This document shows, piece after piece, positions 10,012 through 19,935 of a stretch of DNA of 64,000 bases; the stretch's first letter is position 1, and each line of letters begins with the position of its first letter. Source of the stretch: Escherichia ruysiae. Its GTDB lineage: Bacteria; Pseudomonadota; Gammaproteobacteria; Enterobacterales; Enterobacteriaceae. The position numbers and the translations under genes were made by a program. A model generated the notes under the pieces. The model made no database searches. It was not told where the DNA came from and saw only the letters and a list, made by a program, of their open reading frames with translations. The stretch spans positions 310,001 through 374,000 of the forward strand of contig NZ_JAVIWS010000001.1 of NCBI RefSeq assembly GCF_031323975.1. Direction: 5' to 3'.

Positions 10012-10317
10012 TTAATGCGATTCCGCAGGCTCATTATCATGGGGTGGCTGGGTGTGGGCAGAAACATTACCGCTGGTGGTGCGGGTGTAGAGAATTTTAT
10101 GCGTGTCGTTAGCGCAATGCCCGACGACCTGTGAATCAGGCTGGTCGACCTGATCATTCGGCACAATACTTAAAGTGAAGCCACTTTCTGGTACGCCGTT
10201 ATTGATAATACGCTGTGAAATATCACTTTTTATGCGCTCACATGAATCCGACGCGGCGAGCACTGTGGATGAGGCCAGGGTGAGCAGAAGTGCGGCACTG
10301 CAGGCTATGATTTTCAT
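10012..10317 (-). CDS. ynfD: YnfD, small secreted protein (DUF1161)
   Basis: This 101-residue protein has a signal peptide ending near VLAASD and two cysteines in the mature part (CERIKSD, GHCAND). It matches YnfD, of unknown function. The start at 10317 rather than 10320 is preferred because AAGGAG then stands six bases away. Its neighbour ynfC is divergent. Confidence 0.88.
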   Translation of the reverse strand: MKIIACSAALLLTLASSTVLAASDSCERIKSDISQRIINNGVPESGFTLSIVPNDQVDQPDSQVVGHCANDTHKILYTRTTSGNVSAHTQPPHDNEPAESH

Positions 10318-10423
10318 CATTGGCTCCTTACATGAATATTACTAAATAAGCATAGCATTTCACGTGTAAATTACTGTATTTACTACTATGATTGAGAATC
10401 ATCTCTACTGTCTGGTGATTGAT

Positions 10424-11134
10424 GTGAATTACAAATTACTGCCATGTTTGCTTGCGATAATACTCACAGGATGTGACCGTACAGAGGTAACTCTTTCATT
10501 AACGCCAGAAATGGCCAGTTTCTCTAATGAATTTGATTTTGACCCGCTGCGTGGGCCGGTTAAAGATTTCACTCAGACGTTAATGAATGAGCAAGGGGAA
10601 GTCACGAAACGTGTTTCGGGGAATTTATCGGAAGAGGGCTGTTTTGATTCCCTCGAATTACTGGATCTGGAAAATAATACCGTGATTACCCTGGTGTTGG
10701 ATGCAAATTATTATCGGGATGCACAGACGCTGGAGAAAAGAGTACGTCTACAGGGAAAATGCCAGTTAGCAGAATTACCTTCTGCCGGTGTAAGTTGGGA
10801 AACTGATGATAATGGTTTCGTGGTTAAGGCCAGCAGCAAACAGATGCAGATGGAATATCACTATGATGATCAGGGTTATCCGCTGGGGAAAACGACGAAA
10901 AGTAACGACAAAACGTTATCTGTCAGCGCCACACCATCAACGGACCCGATCAAAAAACTGGATTATACGGCAATTACTTTACTGAATAATCAACAGGTTG
11001 GTAATGTCAGACAGACTTGTGAATATGACAGCCACGCGAATCCAGTGGACTGCCAATTAATCATTGTGGATGAGGGAGTAAAACCCGCCGTCGAACGGGT
11101 TTACACCATCAAAAATACCATTGATTATTATTAA
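10424..11134 (+). CDS. ynfC: YnfC, predicted lipoprotein
   Basis: The start is taken as GTG 10424, giving 236 residues and the leader NYKLLPCLLAIILTGC with an LTGC lipobox. An ATG at 10388 would add 12 residues. The mature protein has no catalytic motif I recognise and fits the YnfC family. It is probably anchored to the outer membrane, since residue +2 after the cysteine is D only for inner retention: here C is followed by D, so inner-membrane retention is possible. Confidence 0.85.
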   Translation: MNYKLLPCLLAIILTGCDRTEVTLSLTPEMASFSNEFDFDPLRGPVKDFTQTLMNEQGEVTKRVSGNLSEEGCFDSLELLDLENNTVITLVLDANYYRDAQTLEKRVRLQGKCQLAELPSAGVSWETDDNGFVVKASSKQMQMEYHYDDQGYPLGKTTKSNDKTLSVSATPSTDPIKKLDYTAITLLNNQQVGNVRQTCEYDSHANPVDCQLIIVDEGVKPAVERVYTIKNTIDYY

Positions 11135-11136
11135 TA

Positions 11137-11697
11137 CTATTGCGCGGTCGGTTTTAGTAGAGTTTGCCCTTGCGTTTTATGTTCCGCCAGATACTGATGC
11201 TGGAATATGCACATGCGAATGGCATTACGATATTGACCGTTAATAAAGAATTCATGCATCAGTTCACCTTCGACCGTAAAACCGAGCTTACGATATATAT
11301 GAATCGCTTTCTCATTCTCTTTATCAACAATCAGATAAAGCTTATAAAGATTAAGAACAGTGAAACCATAATCCATCGCTAATTTCGCGGCGCGGGTTGC
11401 CAGACCTTTACCTTGGTATTCCGGGGAGATGATTATCTGAAATTCTGCGCGGCGATGGACGTGGTTAATTTCTACCAGTTCCACCAGACCTGCCTTTTCG
11501 CCATCACATTCCACGACGAAACGACGTTCACTCTGATCGTGAATATGTTTATCGTACAGATCAGAGAGTTCAACGAAGGCTTCGTAGGGCTCCTCAAACC
11601 AGTAACGCATCACGCTGGCGTTATTGTCGAGTTGATGCACATAGCGTAAATCTTCACGCTCCAGCGGACGTAGCTTAACACTGTGGGCGCTAGTCAT
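11137..11697 (-). CDS. speG: SpeG, spermidine N-acetyltransferase
   Basis: This 186-residue GNAT enzyme has the acetyl-CoA binding signature [10 protein letters not shown] in the middle of the domain. SpeG acetylates spermidine at the N1 or N8 position with acetyl-CoA, preventing polyamine toxicity during cold shock. The window also carries the spermidine exporter mdtJI. Gene order speG-ynfB is the normal one. Confidence 0.95.
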   Translation of the reverse strand: MTSAHSVKLRPLEREDLRYVHQLDNNASVMRYWFEEPYEAFVELSDLYDKHIHDQSERRFVVECDGEKAGLVELVEINHVHRRAEFQIIISPEYQGKGLATRAAKLAMDYGFTVLNLYKLYLIVDKENEKAIHIYRKLGFTVEGELMHEFFINGQYRNAIRMCIFQHQYLAEHKTQGQTLLKPTAQ

Positions 11698-11731
11698 AAC
11701 GTGTCCTTACATTCCTTATATCAATAACAGG

Positions 11732-12073
11732 TTAGGGGATGATTACGCGACCAGTACGACGATCCAGGCAGCGTAAAGTATTCGGCTCCCAGTAGGCATT
11801 AATGTTGGCACTCTGCTCGCATTTATCGCGGTTATCAAATGCGGCGTCAGCTTTATCCCATTCTTTCTCGGTGCGTTTGTTGATTTTTTGACGCAGATTA
11901 CGCGTGTCATTCCATTGCTCTTTTTCCATTGCTGCCTGCTGGCGACTCTGTGCGCTGTCGCCAGATTCAATCACCAGTTTGTTGGTTTCTGCATGGGTAG
12001 TTGCGCTAAATGCCAGTGCGCAAGGCAGCAGAAAAGCGAGCAGGCTGAGTTTTTTGCAGAGAGTGATATTCAT
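11732..12073 (-). CDS. ynfB: YnfB, small secreted protein (DUF1283)
   Basis: This 113-residue protein has a signal peptide (about residues 1-28, ending THAE). The mature region is charged and helical, rich in K, R, D and E, and has two cysteines near the C-terminus. Function is unknown. It is placed between speG and divergent ynfA as in K-12. Confidence 0.88.
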   Translation of the reverse strand: MNITLCKKLSLLAFLLPCALAFSATTHAETNKLVIESGDSAQSRQQAAMEKEQWNDTRNLRQKINKRTEKEWDKADAAFDNRDKCEQSANINAYWEPNTLRCLDRRTGRVIIP

Positions 12074-12207
12074 GATCTATTCCTTACATGAATGATTAAG
12101 GGCGATTTTACACGATCCACTGTGAACGCGAAACGTACCAGAAGGATGTCTATGTTGATGATATTATGTCGTCCTATAAATATACATGATGTCAATGAGT
12201 GACAAAG

Positions 12208-12534
12208 ATGATTAAAACAACGTTACTGTTTTTTGCTACCGCTTTGTGCGAAATCATTGGTTGTTTTTTGCCCTGGCTGTGGCTGAAACGGAATGCCAGT
12301 GTCTGGTTGTTGGTTCCGGCGGGAATTTCCCTGGCGCTTTTCGTCTGGCTGTTAACGTTGCATCCAGCAGCAAGTGGGCGAGTTTATGCAGCATATGGCG
12401 GTGTTTATGTCTGTACGGCGCTCCTGTGGCTGCGGGTTGTGGATGGAGTGAAGCTCAGTCTCTACGATTGGACGGGAGCGATAATTGCACTTTTCGGCAT
12501 GTTGATTATTGTTGCTGGCTGGGGACGCGCCTGA
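12208..12534 (+). CDS. ynfA: YnfA, UPF0060 membrane protein
   Basis: This 108-residue, four-helix membrane protein starts at MIKTTLLFF. It has the family features GCFLPWLWL and [11 protein letters not shown]. YnfA resembles SMR transporters in size and topology and has been linked to drug efflux in Shigella. The start at 12208 matches the family length. Confidence 0.9.
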   Translation: MIKTTLLFFATALCEIIGCFLPWLWLKRNASVWLLVPAGISLALFVWLLTLHPAASGRVYAAYGGVYVCTALLWLRVVDGVKLSLYDWTGAIIALFGMLIIVAGWGRA

Positions 12535-12749
12535 CTTATCTGATATAACTCATGTTTTGTTATCAATAATATACGCACTAGTCGATCCCCGAAAAAACAA
12601 TAAAGTTTGACTGTTTTTAGAACTATTCACGGCGCAAATATGCGCCTTTTTTGTGATCGCTCTGGCTTTTCTTGATCTTAATACTTGTATGGTAGTAGCT
12701 CAGTTGCGTAAATTTCATGCATCACGACAAGCGATGCAAGGAATAGAAC

Positions 12750-13964
12750 ATGAAGATCGTAGGGGCTGAAGTTTTTGTTACCTGTCCGGGACGTAATTTC
12801 GTCACCTTAAAAATCACCACCGAGAACGGTATTACCGGTCTTGGTGATGCCACTCTGAACGGGCGCGAGCTTTCCGTTGCGTCCTATTTGCAGGATCATA
12901 TCTGTCCGCAACTTATAGGCCGCGATGCCCATCGTATCGAAGATATCTGGCAGTTTTTCTATAAAGGCGCTTACTGGCGTCGCGGCCCTGTCACCATGTC
13001 GGCTATTTCCGCTGTTGATATGGCGCTGTGGGACATTAAAGCCAAAGCCGCAAACATGCCGCTTTACCAACTGTTAGGTGGGGCTTCCCGTGAAGGCGTA
13101 ATGGTCTATTGTCATACCACCGGTCACAGTATTGATGAAGCACTGGATGATTACGCTCGTCATCAAGAACTGGGATTCAAAGCTATCCGCGTGCAGTGCG
13201 GTATTCCCGGTATGAAAACGACTTACGGTATGTCCAAAGGAAAAGGGCTGGCTTATGAACCTGCGACCAAAGGGCAGTGGCCAGAAGAGCAGTTGTGGTC
13301 AACGGAAAAGTATCTCGACTTTATGCCAAAACTGTTCGACGCAGTGCGCAATAAGTTTGGCTTTAATGAGCATGTACTGCATGACATGCACCATCGTTTA
13401 ACACCCATTGAGGCGGCACGCTTTGGCAAAAGTATTGAAGATTATCGCCTGTTCTGGATGGAAGATCCGACACCCGCAGAAAACCAGGAGTGCTTCCGCC
13501 TCATTCGCCAACATACCGTAACGCCAATTGCGGTGGGTGAAGTCTTTAACAGCATCTGGGACTGCAAACAGCTGATTGAAGAACAACTCATCGACTATAT
13601 CCGTACAACGCTGACCCACGCTGGCGGCATCACAGGTATGCGCAGAATTGCCGATTTTGCTTCGCTTTACCAGGTACGTACTGGTTCACATGGTCCTTCC
13701 GATTTGTCGCCAGTCTGCATGGCTGCGGCGTTGCACTTTGACCTGTGGGTGCCGAATTTCGGCGTCCAGGAGTATATGGGCTATTCAGAACAAATGCTTG
13801 AAGTCTTCCCGCACAACTGGAGCTTCGATAACGGCTATATGCATCCTGGTGATAAGCCAGGCATTGGCATCGAATTCGATGAAAAGCTGGCGGCAAAATA
13901 TCCCTACGAACCTGCCTATCTACCAGTCGCACGTCTGGAAGATGGCACGCTATGGAACTGGTAA
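12750..13964 (+). CDS. rspA: RspA, enolase-superfamily D-mannonate dehydratase-type protein
   Basis: This 404-residue protein has an N-terminal capping domain (to about 120) and a mandelate-racemase-type barrel. Metal ligands are recognisable in the [12 protein letters not shown] and GEVF segments, and HGPSDLSP lies near the C-terminal active site. RspA was first described as a starvation-sensing protein; the family dehydrates D-mannonate or D-gluconate-type acids with low efficiency. It heads the rspAB operon controlled by RspR. Confidence 0.93.
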   Translation: MKIVGAEVFVTCPGRNFVTLKITTENGITGLGDATLNGRELSVASYLQDHICPQLIGRDAHRIEDIWQFFYKGAYWRRGPVTMSAISAVDMALWDIKAKAANMPLYQLLGGASREGVMVYCHTTGHSIDEALDDYARHQELGFKAIRVQCGIPGMKTTYGMSKGKGLAYEPATKGQWPEEQLWSTEKYLDFMPKLFDAVRNKFGFNEHVLHDMHHRLTPIEAARFGKSIEDYRLFWMEDPTPAENQECFRLIRQHTVTPIAVGEVFNSIWDCKQLIEEQLIDYIRTTLTHAGGITGMRRIADFASLYQVRTGSHGPSDLSPVCMAAALHFDLWVPNFGVQEYMGYSEQMLEVFPHNWSFDNGYMHPGDKPGIGIEFDEKLAAKYPYEPAYLPVARLEDGTLWNW

Positions 13965-13978
13965 GGAGTCATACAATA

Positions 13979-14998
13979 ATGAAAAGTATTTTAGTTGAAA
14001 AACCGAATCAACTGGCGATTATCGAACGTGAAATTCCGACCCCGGCAGTGGGGGAAGTTCGAGTAAAAGTGAAACTCGCGGGAATTTGTGGATCGGATAG
14101 TCACATTTATCGCGGTCATAATCCGTTTGCGAAATATCCGCGCGTCATTGGTCACGAATTTTTTGGTGTGATTGATGCCGTAGGTGAAGGTGTGGATAAC
14201 GCCAGAGTTGGCGAACGTGTTGCGGTAGATCCCGTAGTCAGCTGCGGACATTGTTATCCATGCTCAATGGGTAAACCCAACGTTTGCACAACTTTAGCTG
14301 TATTAGGTGTTCACGCTGATGGCGGTTTTAGCGAATATGCAGTCGTTCCGGCGAAGAATGCGTGGAAAATTCCCGATGGGGTGGCTGATCAGTTCGCTGT
14401 AATGATCGAACCTTTTACCATTGCGGCGAACGTTACTGGACACGGTCAGCCGACTGAAGATGACACCGTGCTGGTTTATGGTGCCGGCCCGATTGGTCTG
14501 ACTATCGTTCAGGTATTGAAAGGTGTTTATAACGTTAAAAATGTGATTGTCGCCGATCGTATTGATGAACGACTGGATAAAGCGAAAGAGAGCGGGGCAG
14601 ACTGGGCGATTAATAACAGCCAGACATCGCTTGGCGAAATATTCGCTGAAAAGGGCATCAAACCAACATTAATTATTGATGCTGCTTGCCATCCTTCCAT
14701 TTTGAAAGAAGCGGTTATGCTGGCTTCTCCGGCGGCACGAATTGTGTTAATGGGCTTCTCCAGTGAACCGTCTGAAGTCATTCAGCAGGGAATTACCGGC
14801 AAGGAACTCTCTATTTTTTCTTCCCGGTTAAATGCCAATAAATTCCCGGTAGTTATCGACTGGTTAAGCAAAGGGTTAATTAATCCTGATAAATTAATTA
14901 CCCATACATTTGATTATCTGCATGTTGCTGATGCCATTTCATTATTTGAAAAGGATCAAAAGCATTGTTGCAAAGTTTTACTCACGTTTTCTGAATAA
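13979..14998 (+). CDS. rspB: RspB, zinc-dependent alcohol dehydrogenase family
   Basis: This 339-residue medium-chain dehydrogenase starts at MKSILVEK. The ribosome site AAGGAG lies at 13962-13967. Visible features are the catalytic zinc segment GHEFFGVIDAVGEG, the structural zinc cysteines in CGHCYPCSMGKPNVC, and a Rossmann fold at VYGAGPIG. It probably oxidises a sugar acid linked to RspA. It begins 14 bases after rspA, so the two form an operon. Confidence 0.93.
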   Translation: MKSILVEKPNQLAIIEREIPTPAVGEVRVKVKLAGICGSDSHIYRGHNPFAKYPRVIGHEFFGVIDAVGEGVDNARVGERVAVDPVVSCGHCYPCSMGKPNVCTTLAVLGVHADGGFSEYAVVPAKNAWKIPDGVADQFAVMIEPFTIAANVTGHGQPTEDDTVLVYGAGPIGLTIVQVLKGVYNVKNVIVADRIDERLDKAKESGADWAINNSQTSLGEIFAEKGIKPTLIIDAACHPSILKEAVMLASPAARIVLMGFSSEPSEVIQQGITGKELSIFSSRLNANKFPVVIDWLSKGLINPDKLITHTFDYLHVADAISLFEKDQKHCCKVLLTFSE

Positions 14999-15055
14999 TA
15001 CCAATAATAGCGAATAAGCATTACGCATCTTACCTCTTATTTAGAGATAACAATT

Positions 15056-15184
15056 ATGACAATAGATAAACATGAAAGAAGCACTAAGGATTTAGTGAAG
15101 GCAGCGGTATCAGGATGGTTAGGTACGGCACTTGAATTTATGGATTTCAAGAGTCATACGTGTCAACTATTTGATAAATATTAA
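15056..15184 (+). pseudogene. ydfJ: 5' fragment of ydfJ cut off by the prophage
   Basis: The frame MTIDKHERST... reaches LEFMDF at 15147 and then continues into phage DNA for eleven codons before a stop at 15182. The same LEFMDF continues as MDFQLYSLG at 59171. This is therefore the first 31 codons of the MFS transporter gene ydfJ, up to the middle of its first transmembrane helix. It is transcribed with rspAB. Confidence 0.85.
15138..15147. other. attL core
   Basis: TTATGGATTT is shared exactly with 59169-59178 and lies inside codons 28-31 of ydfJ. Beyond the core the left flank reads into phage DNA (CAAGAG), the right flank into ydfJ (TCAGTT). Confidence 0.75.
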
Positions 15185-15185
15185 A

Positions 15186-16466
15186 TTAATTTTTCATTGC
15201 TTCGTTATGGGGTATGGTTGGGGCAAACTCGCTTAACTGTGTATTTAACAAAGCTACCTGTGCATTATTGTTTTCAGACATCCATTTTCCGTATACCTGA
15301 AATACCATTTGCGCATCTGCATGGCCCATCTGGTTTGCTATAAATGCCGGGTTAGCACCAGCAGTCAGCGACCAGCAGGCATAAGTATGTCTCGACTGAT
15401 ATGATTTTCGATGGCGGAGTCCGGCACGTTTTATCGCTGCGTCCCACATCTGCCTTATTGAGTCAACGGTAAAATGGTCACCATAATTTTTTACTCTCGC
15501 TGATACTTCAGGTTGAAAAACAAAGGTGCATTTTTGTTTTTCTGTTCTGCCATACTCTCTGAGGTGAACATCAATGATATGCTCTTTGCTCAGTCTCGTT
15601 AATGTCATCTGACTCCGGAGAGCGTCGATTGCTGGCTTAATAAGATGAATGACCCGATTGGTTCCCGCCTGTGTTTTTGGTACCGTGAAACGGTCTTTTG
15701 CTAAATTTCTCCTGATCATCATTGTTCCATTTTTCAGATCTATGTCCTCCCATCCAAGTGCACACAGCTCACCAGGGCGAACGCCAGTATAAACAGAAAC
15801 ACACCATAAATTTTTTGCTTGCTGATTTCTGCACGCATCGATAAGACGGATAAATTCCTCCCGCGAAAGAGGATCCGGAATGGTTCTTGATTCCTTTAAT
15901 GGCGAGATCCCCTTAAACGGATTATCTGCCAGGTAACCGTTATCAACACCAAACTGGAACACGGCGTTAAGATTTGTCATGTAATTATTTACAGTTACAG
16001 CCGATCTCCCTGGTTGTGTAACAATATAGTTACTTTTGGGGATCTGGTATCCAGTCAGTAGCTCTTTACGAACCTCCAGTAATTTTTCTTTATTAATCGA
16101 TGAGGCAAGATTTTTTTCACCGATTATGCTTAGGATATTTTTGATGACGGCACGGTATGTGTTGAGTGATGTTTTGGCGACTTCAGTTTCTTTCAGTGCC
16201 AGAAATTTTTCAGCCAGTTCTTTTATGGTTAAATCTTGTCGGGCCTCACCAAATTTTTCCAGATTGCGTGAGGAGGGAAACTGTTTTGCATAGTCGAAAA
16301 CACCAGTTTTTATTGCGTAACAAACAGAGGAGCGTAGTTCACCTGCAACGCGCCTGTTTTTTGCTGTGTCAGGAACCCCCAGATTTTCCCTGACTCTTAC
16401 GCCTTTATAAACAAACCAGATACGTAATTTCCCTCCATGGTTTTCCACGCCTGTCGGATATTTCAT
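15186..16466 (-). CDS. Phage integrase, tyrosine recombinase
   Basis: This 426-residue protein starts at MKYPTGVENHGG; GAGAAG is five bases upstream of this ATG, and a longer start at 16481 is less likely. It has an N-terminal arm-binding domain, a SAM-like core-binding domain (about 95-190) and the catalytic domain. Visible residues are the arginine in TGVRPGELCAL, the RH pair in QSRHTYACW, histidine in QMGHADAQM and the tyrosine nucleophile in VYGKW. It is closest to the IntR/IntQ class, and its place next to attL and rspB matches K-12 intQ, which is degenerate there. Confidence 0.9.
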   Translation of the reverse strand: MKYPTGVENHGGKLRIWFVYKGVRVRENLGVPDTAKNRRVAGELRSSVCYAIKTGVFDYAKQFPSSRNLEKFGEARQDLTIKELAEKFLALKETEVAKTSLNTYRAVIKNILSIIGEKNLASSINKEKLLEVRKELLTGYQIPKSNYIVTQPGRSAVTVNNYMTNLNAVFQFGVDNGYLADNPFKGISPLKESRTIPDPLSREEFIRLIDACRNQQAKNLWCVSVYTGVRPGELCALGWEDIDLKNGTMMIRRNLAKDRFTVPKTQAGTNRVIHLIKPAIDALRSQMTLTRLSKEHIIDVHLREYGRTEKQKCTFVFQPEVSARVKNYGDHFTVDSIRQMWDAAIKRAGLRHRKSYQSRHTYACWSLTAGANPAFIANQMGHADAQMVFQVYGKWMSENNNAQVALLNTQLSEFAPTIPHNEAMKN

Positions 16467-16500
16467 TTCAACTTCTCTCATTAGTTAGTGTGGCTTTTAG

Positions 16501-16752
16501 TCAAGTAAGATGACGTCTTGGTCTCGCTGATGCCTGGCGCTCAATCCAGCGATCAATTTCTTCCAGGTTGTAAAAGCATGGACTGTTATCCCATGGCATA
16601 CCGTCATGAGCGACATGCTTATATTCCCTTCCTTCCATAAACGATTTTTCCCGGGCCTTTTTTAACGTACCTTTTTTTATTCCTTTCAGCGCAATTAACT
16701 GCTCTTCGGATACCCATTTGCCGGGAGAGACAATCATGATTACTTCGCTCAT
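16501..16752 (-). CDS. Excisionase, YdaQ/DUF1233-type
   Basis: This 83-residue basic protein has a winged-helix excisionase layout: PGKWVSEEQLIALKGIKKGTL near the start and IDRWIERQASARP at the end. It is 34 bases upstream of the integrase on the same strand. It would bend attR/attL DNA to direct integrase towards excision. The family assignment is from memory of the Rac prophage protein. Confidence 0.8.
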   Translation of the reverse strand: MSEVIMIVSPGKWVSEEQLIALKGIKKGTLKKAREKSFMEGREYKHVAHDGMPWDNSPCFYNLEEIDRWIERQASARPRRHLT

Positions 16753-16824
16753 CGATTTCTTTATCTCTTACATCAGACGAGCGCCGGTTGCAGAATACCA
16801 GTCACAACCGGCGACAGTTGAACA

Positions 16825-19296
16825 TTAAGAATCAGCCTGACTCGGGATCAGTTTTTGCCAGATAACTGAAACGTATTTTGCCTGGTAACGGGCGTCATCA
16901 AGTGCATTATGGCGCTCACCTTCGAATGGAATAGCCGTTCTGGCATCGAAGTCTATGGCTTTCCCCAGCTCAACGATTGTGCGTACATCGCGATCGTTGT
17001 AGTAACGCCACGGGCAGGGGATCCCCTGCCGTTCGTATGAACGGCGCAAAATCGTGTTGTCGAAGTTGGCTCCATTTCCCCAAACCTGAACAAAAAATTC
17101 ACTGGAGTTTTCGTCGATAAATTCCCGCAATTGTAACAGTGCATCATCTAACGGGATTTCATCGGTCATAATGGCAGATTGCGCTTCGCGTGATTGCTTA
17201 AGCCACCATTTAATGGTGTCCCGATCAATGACTCCGCCAGCAGTTTCCAGATCGATAGTCTTACTAAATTCCGGTCCCATATCTCCGGTTTGCGGATCGA
17301 AAAATATTGCACCTATTGAGATGATCGGGGCATCAGGATTTTTTCCCATGGTTTCAAGGTCGATCATTAGATGGTCACACGTCCTGCTGGTGGATGTGAT
17401 TTCGTGATGACCGTTCACCTTAATTGAGTGATCTGCCGTCTCGCCAGTTTCATTATCGCTATTGTGATGCTGATTGCCGCCAGTGTTCTCCTTGTGTGGA
17501 TGTTCAGCGCCTTCCATTTCCTCCGGATCATCTTCCTGAACTTCAACCTGATACTCTTCATCGAATGTTTCTTGGTATGTTGCGTCGCCCATCACCGCGC
17601 CACAATCAGGGCAGTTGCCGCCGCCGGTCTGACCGCAGGCGGTGCAGACTTTTTCCACTTCCTGTTGCGCCACTGGTTCAGGCTGTTTCGTTTCTGGCTC
17701 GTTTTGTAACGCATTTGTGCTGTTTTGTTCCGCTTTTTGGTAGTTCCGTTCCGATTCATGCTGGTTCTGGTTCACAGAATCGCGGGTCTGGATCCCCTTA
17801 ACCCATTTCGGATCATTCGGGTCACTAATCCCTTCAACAAATTCACCACGTGATGCAGCAAGCAACTTATCGGCGTCAGGCTGGCTGATATTGGCTGCCT
17901 GCATAATTTTGTTTACTTCGTCAGCGGTAACTTTTATCGGCTCTGGTTGTTCTGAATCTTCAGCGGTATCTACATTTTGCGGTAAGCCCGTGTATGTGCC
18001 ATTTTTTCGGGCAAAATATTCTTCTTTTGTGATTTCAGTGGCGCCAGCAGCCAGTGCCTTATCCAGACCAGAAAGTTTGTTTGCGCGACCGTATTTTTCT
18101 CCGTCCTTATCTGCGAAGAGGAAATAGAACGGCCCCTCACGCTCTACAGATGGTTCAGCTTCCGGCGCGGTTTCATTTTTTGGGATATCAGATACCTCAG
18201 TTTCCACTGCATCAGTTTGTGTTTCTGATGACTGGAGAACATCAACAGTGCCCAGGTCTGTTTCTTCATTCTCAAACACGCCCTTTGTCGTCAGGTATTC
18301 GCAGATATATTTGTTCAGTGCTATGGGATCTTTGTGAATGTCGATCGGACGCTCACGGACAAGGCCAAAAATAGTCTGGCGGTCGTAGCGAAGGGCATCA
18401 GGCTGTTTGCGCATTGATGCCGAGATACGCTTCCAGTCTTCGCGGTCGTTGTCGATAACTTCTTTTTTTGCCCAGCGATGGATGCTGCCGTCAATGTTTC
18501 CGGCATCCACATCACCAGGCCAGAGAGCGTAGGCCAGTTCGTCATCCAGTGTTTTCCATGTCTGCTTGTATTCGCGATGAATGGCAGCAATGACCGGGCT
18601 GATTTTTCCTGTTGAATTTTCAGTGTACTGTTGATTGGCTCTGGCGCGGGCGAGATCAACAACAGACGTGTATTTTCCGGTTTCCTTGCGTTCACCTTCA
18701 CGACGTTTTTTCCAGATGCGCATCTCTGCCTGAATTTCGGGCCATTTAGCACCAGGAATACATTTATGCTTAACCCACCCAATGGCGTGCAACTTAAGCT
18801 CCGGATACATGGCGTTAACTTCTGGCATTTTCATCAACGCTTCAACGATATGTCCGTCGAATGTTGCCATGTCTTCCTGCAACAATTCCTGTGCGCTAAT
18901 AACCATATCAACGGTGATGTTTTCACATGTGTCGAACTTAACCATGACAGCGTTCTGTACTTCAGGGGCCAGCTTGTCAAAAGTGACGTTCATCGGATCG
19001 GATTCAGTCTCAACCGGGACAAAAGAAGCAGACTCCTCATCCCAGCGGTTTTCCTGCATATATTCAGCATCCCATGAATCGAGGGCAGGGCGGGGTATGC
19101 CAGGTTTATCCTCGCAGACAATAAATTTATAAGCGCAGTCCTGAGCAGCCGGATAATGTTCCAGGAACTGCCAGTGAAATTTTGCTCGAGCACGGCGTTC
19201 GTCGCCAGCTTCAATGGCTGTGGCTACAGCCACAGCGCCTTCTTCCCTTGTTGCCAGTTCGTCAGGAATAGCGGCGCAAATAAAGACTTTACTCAT
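16825..19296 (-). CDS. Exodeoxyribonuclease VIII-like chimera with a C-terminal DEDDh exonuclease
   Basis: This 823-residue protein has three parts. The N-terminal region (1-350) is helical. The linker (about 480-640) is acidic and contains the zinc-ribbon cysteines CTACGQTGGGNCPDCG, and it closely resembles the middle of Rac RecE as I recall it. The C-terminal domain (640-823) is DnaQ/RNase T-like: D646 and E648 in MIDLETMG, D746 in NFDNTIL, and H796/D801 in HNALDDARY make the DEDDh set. It should therefore be a 3'-5' exonuclease rather than the RecE 5'-3' enzyme. It is the leftmost large gene of the dicB-side early operon. No recT-like partner is seen. Confidence 0.85.
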   Translation of the reverse strand: MSKVFICAAIPDELATREEGAVAVATAIEAGDERRARAKFHWQFLEHYPAAQDCAYKFIVCEDKPGIPRPALDSWDAEYMQENRWDEESASFVPVETESDPMNVTFDKLAPEVQNAVMVKFDTCENITVDMVISAQELLQEDMATFDGHIVEALMKMPEVNAMYPELKLHAIGWVKHKCIPGAKWPEIQAEMRIWKKRREGERKETGKYTSVVDLARARANQQYTENSTGKISPVIAAIHREYKQTWKTLDDELAYALWPGDVDAGNIDGSIHRWAKKEVIDNDREDWKRISASMRKQPDALRYDRQTIFGLVRERPIDIHKDPIALNKYICEYLTTKGVFENEETDLGTVDVLQSSETQTDAVETEVSDIPKNETAPEAEPSVEREGPFYFLFADKDGEKYGRANKLSGLDKALAAGATEITKEEYFARKNGTYTGLPQNVDTAEDSEQPEPIKVTADEVNKIMQAANISQPDADKLLAASRGEFVEGISDPNDPKWVKGIQTRDSVNQNQHESERNYQKAEQNSTNALQNEPETKQPEPVAQQEVEKVCTACGQTGGGNCPDCGAVMGDATYQETFDEEYQVEVQEDDPEEMEGAEHPHKENTGGNQHHNSDNETGETADHSIKVNGHHEITSTSRTCDHLMIDLETMGKNPDAPIISIGAIFFDPQTGDMGPEFSKTIDLETAGGVIDRDTIKWWLKQSREAQSAIMTDEIPLDDALLQLREFIDENSSEFFVQVWGNGANFDNTILRRSYERQGIPCPWRYYNDRDVRTIVELGKAIDFDARTAIPFEGERHNALDDARYQAKYVSVIWQKLIPSQADS

Positions 19297-19389
19297 TTTG
19301 TTTTAACCTCATGACAGATTTAAGGATGAACAAATCCCTGCCATTGCTGGCATATAAGAATGAAACCGGATATTTATTACGGAACTGTT

Positions 19390-19581
19390 TTAAAGACCTG
19401 CCGGGATTTCGATATTATCCTGGTGAATAACTTTATCGGCCGGGTAACAGTTACCGGGAATTTTCTGTTCGGTTGCTGCTGTCATACACTCCTGCATTGT
19501 CCTGTGAACACTGACTGCAATATCAACTGGCTCTCCGGAAACAAGAAAAACTGTCAGAACAAGCGCAAATGCTGAATTCAT
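19390..19581 (-). CDS. ydfD: YdfD, lysis-inducing small membrane protein (DUF1482)
   Basis: This 63-residue protein starts at MNSAFALVL, with an N-terminal hydrophobic segment and two cysteines. It matches YdfD of Qin. Its start overlaps the dicB stop as ATGA, so the two are coupled. In K-12, overexpression of YdfD causes lysis, and dicB rescues or delays it. Confidence 0.88.
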   Translation of the reverse strand: MNSAFALVLTVFLVSGEPVDIAVSVHRTMQECMTAATEQKIPGNCYPADKVIHQDNIEIPAGL

Positions 19582-19766
19582 TGTGCACATCCTTTTGGCA
19601 TCAGACGTAAACGAGCCAGCATTGAAACAATGCATATTTTATTTAATAGCTCCCGTTCTTGTTTTCTCTTGTTAATGGCATCTTCAGTAAATACAGGGTT
19701 ACTGATAGTGACACCAATTTCAAAACAACCTTCAGACGTATTAACGTTTGGTAATAACGTTTTCAT
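19578..19766 (-). CDS. dicB: DicB, cell-division inhibitor
   Basis: The 62-residue protein MKTLLPNVNTSEG... matches DicB as I remember it over its full length. DicB binds MinC and targets it to the septal ring through ZipA, blocking FtsZ. It has also been shown to protect lysogens from phages that inject through ManYZ. The start at 19766 is chosen for that match; the longer frame upstream is unsupported. It lies just downstream of DicF and upstream of ydfD in one operon under DicA repression. Confidence 0.92.
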   Translation of the reverse strand: MKTLLPNVNTSEGCFEIGVTISNPVFTEDAINKRKQERELLNKICIVSMLARLRLMPKGCAQ

Positions 19767-19935
19767 TATCGCGTCCTCAACAATGAATTTTGTGATGCAG
19801 TGCCTGGTGCCTCCAGGTGACGTTAACCAGTTAACAATTAACGCCGGATACAGAGAATCCACCCATAACACTGTTTTTGGTTTTAACTGTTCCGCGTGCG
19901 CTTAGCCGCATTCACCGCATCACAAAATTCACTTT

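Noticed and set aside
17428..17709. Hydrophobic + strand frame opposite the exonuclease gene
   Set aside because: Antisense to the acidic linker, whose Glu/Asp codons read as Phe/Leu/Ile on the other strand; a typical artefact.
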